The translations under genes and the position numbers were made by a program. Below, in pieces: positions 8,158 through 14,323 of a DNA stretch of 14,323 nt. The notes under the pieces are model-generated. The model did not search any database and had not been told where the DNA came from. It worked only from the letters and a program-made list of their open reading frames with translations. This stretch comes from an uncultured Anaerolineales bacterium (lineage in GTDB: Bacteria > Chloroflexota > Anaerolineae > Anaerolineales > UBA11657), in contig CAJWIA010000013.1 of the NCBI GenBank assembly GCA_913040765.1, positions 1 through 14,323 on the forward strand, written 5' to 3'. Position 1 is the first letter of the stretch. Each line of letters opens with the position of its first letter.

Positions 8158-9137
8158 CGTCGCATCCCACTGCGAACTTTATCCTTATCCACAGCATTTT
8201 GGTCGCGCATAGCATGACCAGTAAGTTTAATGAATACGTCCTCGAGAGTAGGACACCGCAAGTATACACTTTTCACAGATATATTTCCTTGTGTCTGATC
8301 AGTAAGAACTGACATCATTTCGGGAATAAATCGATCCCCGCGCTCTGTTTCTATTATAAGTTGATTGTCAGGTCCTTTTCTAGTATCAACACCATGTGAA
8401 TTTTGCAATCTGAGGGACGCTTGCTCATTGTCATCGGTAATCGCCATAATAATATCACCACCAACCATCGCCTTGAGTGCTTCCGGAGTATCAAGACCAA
8501 CAATTTTGCCATCATCTATAATGGCGATGTGATCACAATGTTCCGCTTCTTCCATATAGTGAGTTGTCATGAACATAGTGACACCCTGGCGCTCACGCAA
8601 TGTTATCAGATAATCCCAAATGTGTCGGCGTGTCTGTGGATCCAGGCCCAGTGTAGGCTCATCCAAAAACAATATATTTGGATTATGTAACAAGCCACGA
8701 ACTATTTCCAGACGACGCTTCATACCACCAGAATAATTCAGGACTACTTCCTCAGCACGATCAGTTAGTTCAACCATATCCAGTAACTTAGCAGCCTTGT
8801 CTGAGAAATCGTCTGCGGACAAGCCGTACAACATGCCATGAAACAAAAGATTCTCGCGTCCGGTTAGTTTGTCATCCAAGCTTGCATCCTGAAAAATCAT
8901 CCCTATCGACTGTCGTACCAGTGCCTGCTGCTTACCAACATCATATCCATTTACTAATGCAGTACCAGATGTTGGTCGTAGAAGAGTAGTTAGCATATTT
9001 ATTGTGGTGGTCTTACCAGCACCGTTAGGCCCTAGAAAACCAAATATTTCCCCTGATTCTACTTTAAAGCTAATATCGTCTACAGCAACATTTTTGCCAA
9101 AGTGACGTACAAGTTGTTCTACTTTTATAGAATACAT
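8142..9137 (-). CDS. ABC transporter ATP-binding protein (DrrA-like, daunorubicin-resistance family)
   Basis: This is the ATPase subunit of the ABC-2 exporter. The 331 residues carry Walker A GPNGAGKTT (36-44), Q-loop Gln83, signature YSGGMKRR (135-142), Walker B ILFLDEP (155-161), GLDPQTRR and H-loop His193. The DrrA-specific region MIFQDASLDDKLTGRENL (80-97) is present, as is a C-terminal regulatory extension with PTLEDVFIKLTG (297-307). The ATG at 9137 is chosen because the conserved domain begins at once (YSIKVEQLVRHFGKN) and because it sits 11 bases after the stop of the upstream gene. A longer frame open to 9218 would overlap that gene heavily and adds only non-conserved residues. Its stop lies inside the permease gene, so the pair is translationally coupled. 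Confidence 0.94.
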   Translation of the reverse strand: MYSIKVEQLVRHFGKNVAVDDISFKVESGEIFGFLGPNGAGKTTTINMLTTLLRPTSGTALVNGYDVGKQQALVRQSIGMIFQDASLDDKLTGRENLLFHGMLYGLSADDFSDKAAKLLDMVELTDRAEEVVLNYSGGMKRRLEIVRGLLHNPNILFLDEPTLGLDPQTRRHIWDYLITLRERQGVTMFMTTHYMEEAEHCDHIAIIDDGKIVGLDTPEALKAMVGGDIIMAITDDNEQASLRLQNSHGVDTRKGPDNQLIIETERGDRFIPEMMSVLTDQTQGNISVKSVYLRCPTLEDVFIKLTGHAMRDQNAVDKDKVRSGMRRWRGR

Positions 9138-9148
9138 TTGATATAGCT

Positions 9149-9577
9149 CTAGGTAACAGATTTTAGTAGTACTACTGGAATTTGTCGCTCTGTCCGTTCT
9201 TTGTATCGCTTCAACCAAGGAAATTGTAATCCAAGTCGCTTGCTCTCACTTCCTTGTGTGAGAATAGCGAACACATCGATAGTCCTGTCACCAACTTCCA
9301 TGCTGGCTCCCGGATCACTTACAAGATTCAAAAACCAAGCAGGATGCCAGTCTCTACCACCATTTGAGGCAACTACAGCATAATTGTCTCCATCCTTCAC
9401 CGCTCCTAAAGGTATAGTATGCAGCCGACCAGTTTTCCTGCCAGTAGTAGTTAGAAGAAGTACAGGTCTTCCCTGCACTGACCCCAAAAGACGTCCTTTA
9501 GAGTAACGATACACAAATATGTGAATCCTCATAAGTATTCGAATAATTGGCCTACTCAACAGCACTCTAGTCAACAT
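9149..9577 (-). CDS. Nitroreductase-family deazaflavin (F420)-dependent oxidoreductase, Ddn-like
   Basis: The 142-residue product matches the Ddn/DUF385 family of small split-beta-barrel proteins that bind coenzyme F420. Visible family marks are the central TTGRKTGRLHTIPLGAV block (44-60), in which basic residues contact F420 phosphates, then SNGGRDWHPAWFLNL (71-85) and a C-terminal IPVVLLKSV. Members reduce quinones, nitroaromatics or other activated alkenes; the substrate here is unknown. The start ATG at 9577 has no obvious Shine-Dalgarno and may be leaderless; Met16 is a later alternative. The gene is the first of an apparent operon with the DrrAB-like exporter, with an 11-base gap to the ATPase. 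If the enzyme truly uses F420, the host must make F420, which helps to narrow the taxon. Confidence 0.87.
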   Translation of the reverse strand: MLTRVLLSRPIIRILMRIHIFVYRYSKGRLLGSVQGRPVLLLTTTGRKTGRLHTIPLGAVKDGDNYAVVASNGGRDWHPAWFLNLVSDPGASMEVGDRTIDVFAILTQGSESKRLGLQFPWLKRYKERTERQIPVVLLKSVT

Positions 9578-9752
9578 GAAGAAATAACCAAGGGATGATA
9601 ACTAGCAATAATAGAATAACACTAAGTCTTTATCGTACCTAGTAATTCAAGCAATACTCTAAAAAATTCCTTTTTCAAAGTTCACCAAGTATACTTCATA
9701 ATGTGCTACCCAATATGTATCCGCACTTTGATGAGTGACAGCATAAAGATAT
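9578..9752. other. Divergent non-coding spacer upstream of the nitroreductase operon
   Basis: This A+T-rich stretch separates the minus-strand nitroreductase operon from the lysine leader. It should contain the minus-strand promoter for 9577, but no -35/-10 pair could be assigned with confidence. No plausible small gene, tRNA or long repeat is visible. Confidence 0.4.
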
Positions 9753-9781
9753 TTGCACAAATATACATCATATGATAAACT
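9753..9781 (+). promoter_or_regulatory. Predicted sigma70-type promoter of the lys leader
   Basis: TTGCAC at 9753-9758 and TAAACT at 9776-9781 are separated by 17 bases, and the -10 carries an extended TGA immediately before it (9773-9775). Transcription from about 9788 would include the leader peptide's Shine-Dalgarno and start. A perfect 10-base palindrome ATCATATGAT (9767-9776) overlaps the spacer and -10. A perfect TATAAT also occurs at 9799-9804 but has no matching -35 and overlaps the leader ATG, so it is the less likely -10. Prediction only. Confidence 0.45.
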
Positions 9782-9802
9782 GTTGCCGATTTAAGGACTA
9801 TA

Positions 9803-9871
9803 ATGAATACTAGTGTAATTGCGGTGTACAAGGCAAAGAAGAGCAAGCCTACCCTAGACGGGGTTGGTTAA
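9803..9871 (+). CDS. Lysine-rich leader peptide of the lys operon attenuator
   Basis: A 22-codon frame starts at ATG 9803 and ends with TAA 9869-9871. A good Shine-Dalgarno AAGGA (9793-9797) sits five bases upstream. The middle reads YKAKKSKP: Lys codons 10, 12, 13 and 15 are all AAG and lie at 9830-9847, while there is no Arg codon. Its second half (codon 15 onward) overlaps the left and right arms of a hairpin that competes with an antiterminator, so ribosome position would decide RNA folding. The peptide itself probably has no function after synthesis. Leader peptides rich in the end-product amino acid are the hallmark of trp, his, thr and leu attenuators, and peptide-mediated attenuation has, as I recall, been described for the lysine cluster of Thermus thermophilus. 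Translation here is inferred, not shown. Confidence 0.75.
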   Translation: MNTSVIAVYKAKKSKPTLDGVG

Positions 9872-9958
9872 TTTGCGCTTCGGCACAGCGATGCGGTAAT
9901 AGCATCCATACACCAGTGTCATTTGCAGATAACAACCCCGTTACTACGGGGTTTTTTT
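9846..9958 (+). promoter_or_regulatory. Transcription attenuator with mutually exclusive hairpins upstream of lysW
   Basis: Three alternative structures can be drawn. Protector hairpin: AGCC and ACCC (9846-9849, 9851-9854) pair with GGGT and GGTT (9861-9864, 9866-9869). Antiterminator: 9859-9876 pairs with 9925-9940, anchored by CGGGGTTG (9859-9866) against CAACCCCG (9933-9940) and extended to ATTTGC (9871-9876) against GCAGAT (9925-9930), with single bulges at 9867 and 9870. Terminator: 9934-9940 with 9947-9953. The last two share 9934-9940 and exclude each other. A ribosome stalled on the Lys codons blocks the protector and favours the antiterminator; one reaching the TAA covers 9859-9869 and favours termination. 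Inside the antiterminator loop, GATGC/GCATC (9890-9894/9902-9906) forms a small hairpin. No T-box GGTGG or L-box core was recognised. Confidence 0.72.
9934..9958 (+). terminator. Rho-independent terminator (regulated) before lysW
   Basis: A 7-base-pair stem AACCCCG (9934-9940) / CGGGGTT (9947-9953) with a six-base loop TTACTA is followed by a run of seven T (9952-9958). It is oriented toward lysW and lies 54 bases before its ATG, with no complete gene upstream on this strand except the leader peptide. That position is expected for an attenuator and not for an end-of-operon terminator. Confidence 0.88.
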
Positions 9959-9980
9959 GATTCTGTTGAATAAGGTTGGT

Positions 9981-9994
9981 ATAAAATATTTTAT
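9981..9994. repeat. 14-base A/T palindrome before lysW
   Basis: The sequence ATAAAATATTTTAT is perfectly self-complementary and lies between the terminator and the lysW Shine-Dalgarno (AAGGAG, 9995-10000). It could be an operator or a weak RNA hairpin next to the ribosome site, but such short A/T palindromes also arise by chance in A+T-rich spacers. Confidence 0.3.
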
Positions 9995-10011
9995 AAGGAG
10001 AATATTATCTT

Positions 10012-10197
10012 ATGAGTGTTGACAGTGTAACTACAACGAGTGAGTGTCCAGAATGTGCAGGTGAACTCACACTTGAACAAGTTGCACTAGGAGAGATTTT
10101 AGTATGTGATGATTGTGGTGCCGAATTAGAGGTGCGATCACTGGAACCATTGTCCATTAGTCTTGCCCCACAAGAAGCAGAAGATTGGGGAGAGTAA
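10012..10197 (+). CDS. lysW: LysW amino-group carrier protein
   Basis: LysW is the small acidic carrier protein whose C-terminal Glu side chain is joined to the alpha-amino group of alpha-aminoadipate, protecting it and presenting the intermediate to LysZ, LysY and LysJ. The 61 residues contain a zinc-ribbon pair CPEC (12-15) and CDDC (32-35), an acidic surface, and the invariant ending EDWGE (57-61) that is the attachment site and defines the family. Length is normal for LysW with a slightly longer N terminus. The ATG at 10012 follows AAGGAG by 11 bases. It is the first structural gene after the lysine attenuator, and lysX follows after 27 bases. In organisms that also make arginine this way the carrier serves glutamate too. 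Confidence 0.96.
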   Translation: MSVDSVTTTSECPECAGELTLEQVALGEILVCDDCGAELEVRSLEPLSISLAPQEAEDWGE

Positions 10198-10224
10198 AGT
10201 CATTTTTGCTGTTTTGAGGATATT

Positions 10225-11073
10225 ATGCATATTGGAGTAGTATATTCTAGGTTACGCGTAGAAGAAAAGTGGCTATTTAAGGCTCTGGAAAGTCGAGAAG
10301 TATCCTTTGAAAGGCTATTGGATAGCCAAGTAATTTTACAGCTTGATAATGATAATAACGAATGGTCACGATTTGATGCAATTATTGTAAGAAGCCTGAG
10401 TACTAGTCGCGGATTGTCAATTGCACGAGTACTTAATTCTTTTGGAATACCCACTATAAATTCCTATTCGGTTTCAGAAGTATGTAGTGACAAAGTGGCT
10501 ACTTCGCTTGCTCTAAAAAATGCTGGTATACCTCAACCTAAATCATTGCTCGCTTTTACAGTCAAAGGTGCTATCGAAGCTGGAGAAAGACTTGGATACC
10601 CTTATGTACTAAAACCGGTAGTGGGATCATGGGGCCGACTAGTAAGTCGTATCAACGACCGAGACGCAGCTGAAGCAATATTTGAACACCGGGATGTTCT
10701 AGGTAAGTATCAACATCATATATATTATTTGCAGCAACTTATCCAAAAACCAGGACGTGATATCCGAGCATTCGTCATAGGTAATGAAACCCCTGTAGCG
10801 ATTTACCGCGAATCTGAACATTGGATAACTAATACTGCATTAGGTGCTACTGCCACAACCTGTGAGGTAACAAATGAACTGCATGATCTTTGTCAGAGAG
10901 CAGCTACTGCAGTAGGAGGTGGTGTACTAGCTGTGGATCTTTTAGAAGATCCAGACCGCGGTCTTTTGATAAACGAAATAAATCACACCATGGAGTTTCA
11001 CTCCACTGTACCAATTACTGGTGTGGACATTCCTGGTATGATCATCGAACATGTGCGACAGGTGTCGAAATGA
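10225..11073 (+). CDS. lysX: LysW--alpha-aminoadipate ligase (ATP-grasp, RimK-like)
   Basis: LysX uses ATP to form an isopeptide bond between the gamma-carboxyl of LysW's terminal Glu and the alpha-amino group of alpha-aminoadipate. The 282 residues are the normal length and have the ATP-grasp layout: Lys90 and Lys130 for nucleotide binding, the loop PVVGSWGR (131-138), the substrate-region motif HWITNTALGATA (199-210), Asp238, and the metal-binding EINHTMEF (251-258). The ATG at 10225 has GAGGA four bases upstream. It overlaps lysY by ATGA. ArgX, the glutamate-specific paralogue, looks much the same, so amino-acid preference (aminoadipate, glutamate or both) cannot be fixed by eye; the lysine leader and the adjacent homocitrate synthase gene favour aminoadipate. 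Confidence 0.94.
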   Translation: MHIGVVYSRLRVEEKWLFKALESREVSFERLLDSQVILQLDNDNNEWSRFDAIIVRSLSTSRGLSIARVLNSFGIPTINSYSVSEVCSDKVATSLALKNAGIPQPKSLLAFTVKGAIEAGERLGYPYVLKPVVGSWGRLVSRINDRDAAEAIFEHRDVLGKYQHHIYYLQQLIQKPGRDIRAFVIGNETPVAIYRESEHWITNTALGATATTCEVTNELHDLCQRAATAVGGGVLAVDLLEDPDRGLLINEINHTMEFHSTVPITGVDIPGMIIEHVRQVSK

Positions 11074-12107
11074 GTTTACGTATATCTATTGTTGGCGGTT
11101 CAGGATACACAGCTGGTGAAATGCTCCGACTGATAATCAATCACCCTGAGCTAGAAATCGGACAAGTTGTATCACGAAGTAATGCCGGGCAGCCAATGTG
11201 GCGATTACACCCGCATCTTCGAGGACATAATCTACCATCGTTTGTAGATATTGATTCTTTGAATGAGACGGATATTCTTATCCTTGCGCAACCTCATGGA
11301 ATTGCGCAGAAAAAGATAGCTTATTACTCCGAGATTTCACCTAAAATCATTGATCTGTCTTCTGACTTTAGGCTAAATACACTAACAAACTATGCAAAAT
11401 GGTATGGTGATGAACATTTAGCACCAGATTGGTTACCACGATTTGTGTATGGACTGCCAGAAATTTATAGAAAAGAGATAGGTGATTCTCAATATGTAAG
11501 TGGTGTGGGATGTAATGCTACTGCAAGTATTTTGGCACTCCTTCCTCTCATAAAACATGATCTCCTTATTACAGACAGACCCATCATAGCCGAAATCAAA
11601 ACCGGGTCTAGTGAAGGTGGTTCTAAAGCAAACCCAGGTAGCCACCATCCAGTTCGCAGTGGATCAGTTCGAAGCTATGCTTCAGTAGGGCACCGACACA
11701 CTGCTGAGATACAGCAAGTATTAGGTGTTGAGGATCTACACATCAGTCTAACTGCAATAGAAATGGTACGTGGAGCATTAGCTACAGTGCATGCGTTTGT
11801 AAATCCAAGTACTAGCTTAAAAGATTTGTGGAAAGCTTACAGATCAACATACAAACATGAACCATTTGTACGCATAGTTAGAGATAACCATGGAAATTAT
11901 CGCCGTCCTGAACCAAAAATTATTTCTGGTAGCAACTTTGCTGATGTGGGTTTCGACCTAGACCCTCAAACGGGCAGAGTAGTGTCAATATGTGCCATTG
12001 ATAATCTAATGAAAGGTTCAGTCGGCACGGCAATGCAGTGTGTCAACATTATGTGTGGTTTTGAAGAAACAACCGGGTTGGAATTTACGGGTCTACACCC
12101 GATCTAG
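11070..12107 (+). CDS. lysY: LysW-gamma-L-alpha-aminoadipyl-6-phosphate reductase (ArgC-like)
   Basis: LysY reduces the carrier-bound acyl phosphate to the semialdehyde with NADPH; it is homologous to ArgC. The 345 residues show a Rossmann motif GGSGYTAGE (9-17), catalytic Cys148 in SGVGCNATA, the His-containing VGHRHTAE (206-213), and the family ending DNLMKGSVGTAMQ (311-323). SSEGGSKANPGSHHPVRSGS (180-199) is the typical LysY/ArgC loop. The ATG at 11070 is chosen because the Rossmann fold begins immediately and it forms a 4-base overlap with the lysX stop; an open frame reaching back to 10890 is antisense-like to lysX coding sense and not conserved. A GATCTAGGAG at its 3' end places the next gene's ribosome site over its stop. 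It may double as ArgC if the host lacks one. Confidence 0.94.
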   Translation: MSLRISIVGGSGYTAGEMLRLIINHPELEIGQVVSRSNAGQPMWRLHPHLRGHNLPSFVDIDSLNETDILILAQPHGIAQKKIAYYSEISPKIIDLSSDFRLNTLTNYAKWYGDEHLAPDWLPRFVYGLPEIYRKEIGDSQYVSGVGCNATASILALLPLIKHDLLITDRPIIAEIKTGSSEGGSKANPGSHHPVRSGSVRSYASVGHRHTAEIQQVLGVEDLHISLTAIEMVRGALATVHAFVNPSTSLKDLWKAYRSTYKHEPFVRIVRDNHGNYRRPEPKIISGSNFADVGFDLDPQTGRVVSICAIDNLMKGSVGTAMQCVNIMCGFEETTGLEFTGLHPI

Positions 12108-12117
12108 GAGTGACATC

Positions 12118-12924
12118 ATGCTTGTTGTCAAAATCGGTGGGGCTAGCGGAGTTAATATTAAATCTATCGTAGCTGACATCGCAACTCAGACAGCATCTGG
12201 TGAGAAATTAATTGTAGTACACGGCGGATCTGAACTAGCTACTGAACTTGGTGAACAACTTGGATACCCACCACGATTTGTAACATCAGCAAGTGGCCAC
12301 ACCAGTCGGTACACAGACAAGCGTACTCTAGAAATCTTTCTTATGGCAACCGGTTTATTAAATCGAAGATTAGTAGGACAACTGCAGAATCTAGGGGTTA
12401 ACGCGTTTGGACTTAGTGGATTAGATGGTAGGCTATTGTTAGCAGAACGTAAATCCACTATACGTATCGTGGACAACGGCAAACGCAAGATTCTGCGAGA
12501 CGATTACACCGGCCGTATTGAAACTGTCAACATAAAGGCTATTAGGGCACTACAAGACGCAGGACATATACCTGTTGTAGCACCAGTCGCAATTTCAGAG
12601 TCTGGAGAAGCACTAAACGTTGATGGGGACCGTGCAGCCGCCCGTTTAGCAGGCACGGTAGAAGCTGATACACTTGTCATACTGAGCAATGTATCAGGTT
12701 TATTGAGTGACTTAGAAGACCCTAATAGCTATATACCACGCATATCAGCAAATGATATGGATGATGCGATTAATAATATCGCTCGTGGACGTATGAAAAG
12801 AAAATTAATCGCTGCACGTGAAGCCTTAGATGATGGAGTAAAGCAAGTGATTATTGCTAACGGTAAAATAGATCAACCGATTACAAAAGCTTTGAAAGGC
12901 GAAGGTACGTTGATCAATGACTGA
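12118..12924 (+). CDS. lysZ: LysW-aminoadipate kinase (ArgB-like amino-acid kinase)
   Basis: LysZ phosphorylates the distal carboxyl of LysW-bound alpha-aminoadipate. The 268 residues belong to the acetylglutamate-kinase branch of the amino-acid kinase family: KIGG (5-8), VVHGGS (33-38), GHTSRYTDKRTLE (60-72), the nucleotide-site NVDGDRAAA (167-175), LVILSNVSGLL (186-196) and the C-terminal RMKRKLIAAREAL. The start ATG at 12118 has an AGGAG (12106-12110) spaced 7 bases away that overlaps the lysY stop; the frame is open further upstream to 12040, inside lysY, but that part is not conserved. It overlaps lysJ by 8 bases. The LysW-specific loop GHTSRYTD favours the carrier-dependent enzyme over a free acetylglutamate kinase. 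Confidence 0.93.
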   Translation: MLVVKIGGASGVNIKSIVADIATQTASGEKLIVVHGGSELATELGEQLGYPPRFVTSASGHTSRYTDKRTLEIFLMATGLLNRRLVGQLQNLGVNAFGLSGLDGRLLLAERKSTIRIVDNGKRKILRDDYTGRIETVNIKAIRALQDAGHIPVVAPVAISESGEALNVDGDRAAARLAGTVEADTLVILSNVSGLLSDLEDPNSYIPRISANDMDDAINNIARGRMKRKLIAAREALDDGVKQVIIANGKIDQPITKALKGEGTLIND

Positions 12925-14092
12925 TTCACAGTTTATAGAAAACAAACATACAAGTGGTGTGTACTACAAACGCGATATAACTATTGTGCGTGGTAAAGGA
13001 GCACTGGTTTGGGATCAACACGGTCAAGAATATATCGACTGTGTAGCAGGTCAAGGTGTAGCTAATTTAGGCCACTGTCACCCAATCGTCGTGGATGCAA
13101 TACAAAAACAGGCAAAAAACCTAGTTACGTGCCCGGAAATATTTTATAACGATCAGCGAGCAGAATTACTTGAGGAATTATCTAAATTAGGACCAGGCAC
13201 AATGAAACGATCTTTCCTGTGCAATTCTGGCACTGAAGCTATAGAAGCTGCTATAAAGTTTGCTCGTATCAGCACAAAACGAACGGAAATTATAAGCGCA
13301 CTGAGGAGTTTTCACGGACGTACTATGGGTGCACTTACATTGACCGGACAGAAAAAATATAGGACACCATTCGCACCGCTTTTGCCAGGCATTAAACAGA
13401 TTCCATACAACAATAGCGAGGCACTAAGAAATACTGTGACCCAAGATACTGCCGCAGTGATCCTGGAAATAATACAAGGAGAAGGTGGAGTTAGGCCTGC
13501 TAATATTGAATTCCTGCAAGATGCGCAAGCTCTTTGCAACGAAAAAGGCGCCCTATTCATAGTCGATGAAGTGCAAACAGGGCTTGGGCGTACAGGAAAA
13601 ATGCTTGCCTGTAATCATTACAACATAGAGCCAGACATACTTTGTCTGGCAAAATCTCTTGGAGGAGGTATACCAATGGGTGCTACCTTGTTAGGATCTC
13701 GAGTGCAAAACCTACACGCAGGAACACATGGATCCACATTCGGGGGAAATCCTCTGGCATGCGCAGCATCACTAGCTGTATTGGAAGTGTTGGAACGTGA
13801 AAATCTGCCTAAACGAGCTGCAGAACATGGTACACGCATCATGAAATTAGTTGGGCAATCTAATTTATCTAATGTGAGAGAGATACGTGGTTTAGGATTA
13901 ATGATTGGTATAGAACTAAAACATAAAGTTACTCCTGTATTGAAAGAACTACAACAGAGAGGTATCCTGGCACTACCAGCTGGAAATACTGTCTTACGAT
14001 TGCTACCTCCATTGATTATTGAACAACATCATGTGGATCGGGTCATTGATACAGTAATAGAAGTACTGTCAAATATCACTAAATCTAACTAA
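12917..14092 (+). CDS. lysJ: LysW-gamma-L-lysine aminotransferase (PLP class III, ArgD-like)
   Basis: LysJ transfers an amino group from glutamate to the carrier-bound semialdehyde, giving LysW-lysine. The 391 residues are normal for class-III aminotransferases: CNSGTEA (102-108), SFHGRT (131-136), EIIQGEGG (184-191), IVDEVQTGLGRTG (215-227) with the PLP-ring Asp217, the Schiff-base Lys246 in LAKSLGGG (244-251), and HGSTFGGNPLACAA (271-284). The ATG at 12917 overlaps the end of lysZ by 8 bases. The next gene begins 27 bases after its stop. ArgD would look similar; context decides the name. A dual role in lysine and ornithine synthesis is possible. Confidence 0.93.
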   Translation: MTDSQFIENKHTSGVYYKRDITIVRGKGALVWDQHGQEYIDCVAGQGVANLGHCHPIVVDAIQKQAKNLVTCPEIFYNDQRAELLEELSKLGPGTMKRSFLCNSGTEAIEAAIKFARISTKRTEIISALRSFHGRTMGALTLTGQKKYRTPFAPLLPGIKQIPYNNSEALRNTVTQDTAAVILEIIQGEGGVRPANIEFLQDAQALCNEKGALFIVDEVQTGLGRTGKMLACNHYNIEPDILCLAKSLGGGIPMGATLLGSRVQNLHAGTHGSTFGGNPLACAASLAVLEVLERENLPKRAAEHGTRIMKLVGQSNLSNVREIRGLGLMIGIELKHKVTPVLKELQQRGILALPAGNTVLRLLPPLIIEQHHVDRVIDTVIEVLSNITKSN

Positions 14093-14118
14093 ATGAAAAG
14101 CTTTAAAGGAATAAATCA

Positions 14119-14323
14119 ATGTCGCTAAACGATTTTGCCATTATAGAAAGCACACTAAGAGAGGGTGAACAATTTGTCGGTGCAGACTTCAGCACCGATG
14201 ATAAAGTAGAAATAGCCTACGCTCTAGCAAATTTCGGAGTTGAATATATTGAGCTTACATCTCCGTGCGCATCCCCAACATCACTCACGGATTGTAAACT
14301 CCTATCAAAACTAGACATTACCG
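14119..14323 (+). CDS. hcs: Homocitrate synthase, 3' part beyond the window
   Basis: This enzyme condenses 2-oxoglutarate with acetyl-CoA, the first committed step of the alpha-aminoadipate lysine route. Only the first 68 residues are visible. They include STLREGEQF, the N-terminal motif of the homocitrate/isopropylmalate synthase family with the Arg-Glu pair used in catalysis and metal binding, followed by [26 protein letters not shown]. This resembles the Thermus-type homocitrate synthase more closely than LeuA, which usually reads DTLRDGEQ at the motif. The start ATG 14119 has AAAGGA (14105-14110) eight bases upstream. Position right after lysJ supports the assignment. The rest, including the regulatory region, is outside the window. 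Confidence 0.9.
   Translation, partial: MSLNDFAIIESTLREGEQFVGADFSTDDKVEIAYALANFGVEYIELTSPCASPTSLTDCKLLSKLDIT

Noticed and set aside
9138..9218. 27-residue extension of the DrrA-like ATPase
   Set aside because: It would overlap the nitroreductase-family gene and the conserved domain starts at the ATG at 9137.
9799..9804. Perfect TATAAT as the leader's -10
   Set aside because: No matching -35 at 16-18 bases upstream (9776-9781 reads TAAACT), and transcription from it would begin after the leader ATG. Kept only as an alternative.
9788..9960. L-box lysine riboswitch or T-box leader
   Set aside because: The region is short, shows no five-helix L-box core and no T-box GGTGG/AGGGTGG element that I can recognise, whereas a Lys-coding frame plus competing hairpins explains it better.
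10890..11069. 60-residue N-terminal extension of LysY
   Set aside because: It overlaps lysX in another frame, is Cys/Ser/Arg-rich and unlike the family; the ATG at 11070 starts the Rossmann fold directly.
12040..12117. N-terminal extension of LysZ
   Set aside because: It lies within lysY in another frame; the ATG at 12118 has a good AGGAG and begins with the conserved VVKIGG.

Overview
The window reads as a piece of a bacterial chromosome with fairly low G+C and no sign of a plasmid, phage or insertion sequence. Two features together point to Chloroflexota, possibly a SAR202/Dehalococcoidia-type lineage. One is a LysW amino-group-carrier lysine cluster, known in Thermus/Deinococcus, some Chloroflexota and archaea. 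The other is a protein of the deazaflavin (F420) dependent nitroreductase family, common in Actinobacteria, Chloroflexota and some archaea. This placement is an inference from gene content only.

Layout. (1) Positions 1-1803, plus strand: glmS, lacking only about a dozen N-terminal codons. (2) 1823-2878, minus strand: folD, convergent with glmS and carrying an unusual internal insert of about 60 residues. (3) 7118 down to 2956, minus strand: a three-gene MacAB-type export operon in the order membrane fusion protein (740 aa, very long coiled-coil hairpin), ABC ATPase, MacB-like permease. folD follows 77 bases downstream and may be read through. (4) 9577 down to 7324, minus strand: a second tightly packed operon of an F420-type nitroreductase-family protein, a DrrA-type ABC ATPase and an ABC-2 permease. 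(5) 9578-10011: a divergent intergenic region that is the most interesting part of the window. (6) 10012 to the right edge, plus strand: lysW-lysX-lysY-lysZ-lysJ and the start of homocitrate synthase, tightly spaced or overlapping.

Main discovery. Upstream of lysW the sequence encodes a 22-residue peptide (9803-9871) with its own Shine-Dalgarno and four lysine codons within six codons, ending in TAA. Its distal part folds into a hairpin (9846-9869). The right arm of that hairpin can instead pair with 9924-9940, and that segment is also the left arm of a strong intrinsic terminator (9934-9958). This is the layout of a classical ribosome-mediated attenuator of the trp/his type: lysine starvation stalls the ribosome on the Lys codons, frees the antiterminator and lets RNA polymerase reach lysW. 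It also suggests that the cluster senses lysine rather than arginine, since the leader has no Arg codon.

How the genes work together. Homocitrate synthase opens the alpha-aminoadipate route. LysX attaches alpha-aminoadipate to the C-terminal Glu of LysW; LysZ, LysY and LysJ phosphorylate, reduce and transaminate it on the carrier. The releasing hydrolase (LysK) and the homoaconitase/homoisocitrate dehydrogenase genes are not in the window and may lie downstream. The two ABC systems are probably exporters of unknown substrate. glmS and folD are housekeeping enzymes of amino-sugar and one-carbon metabolism.
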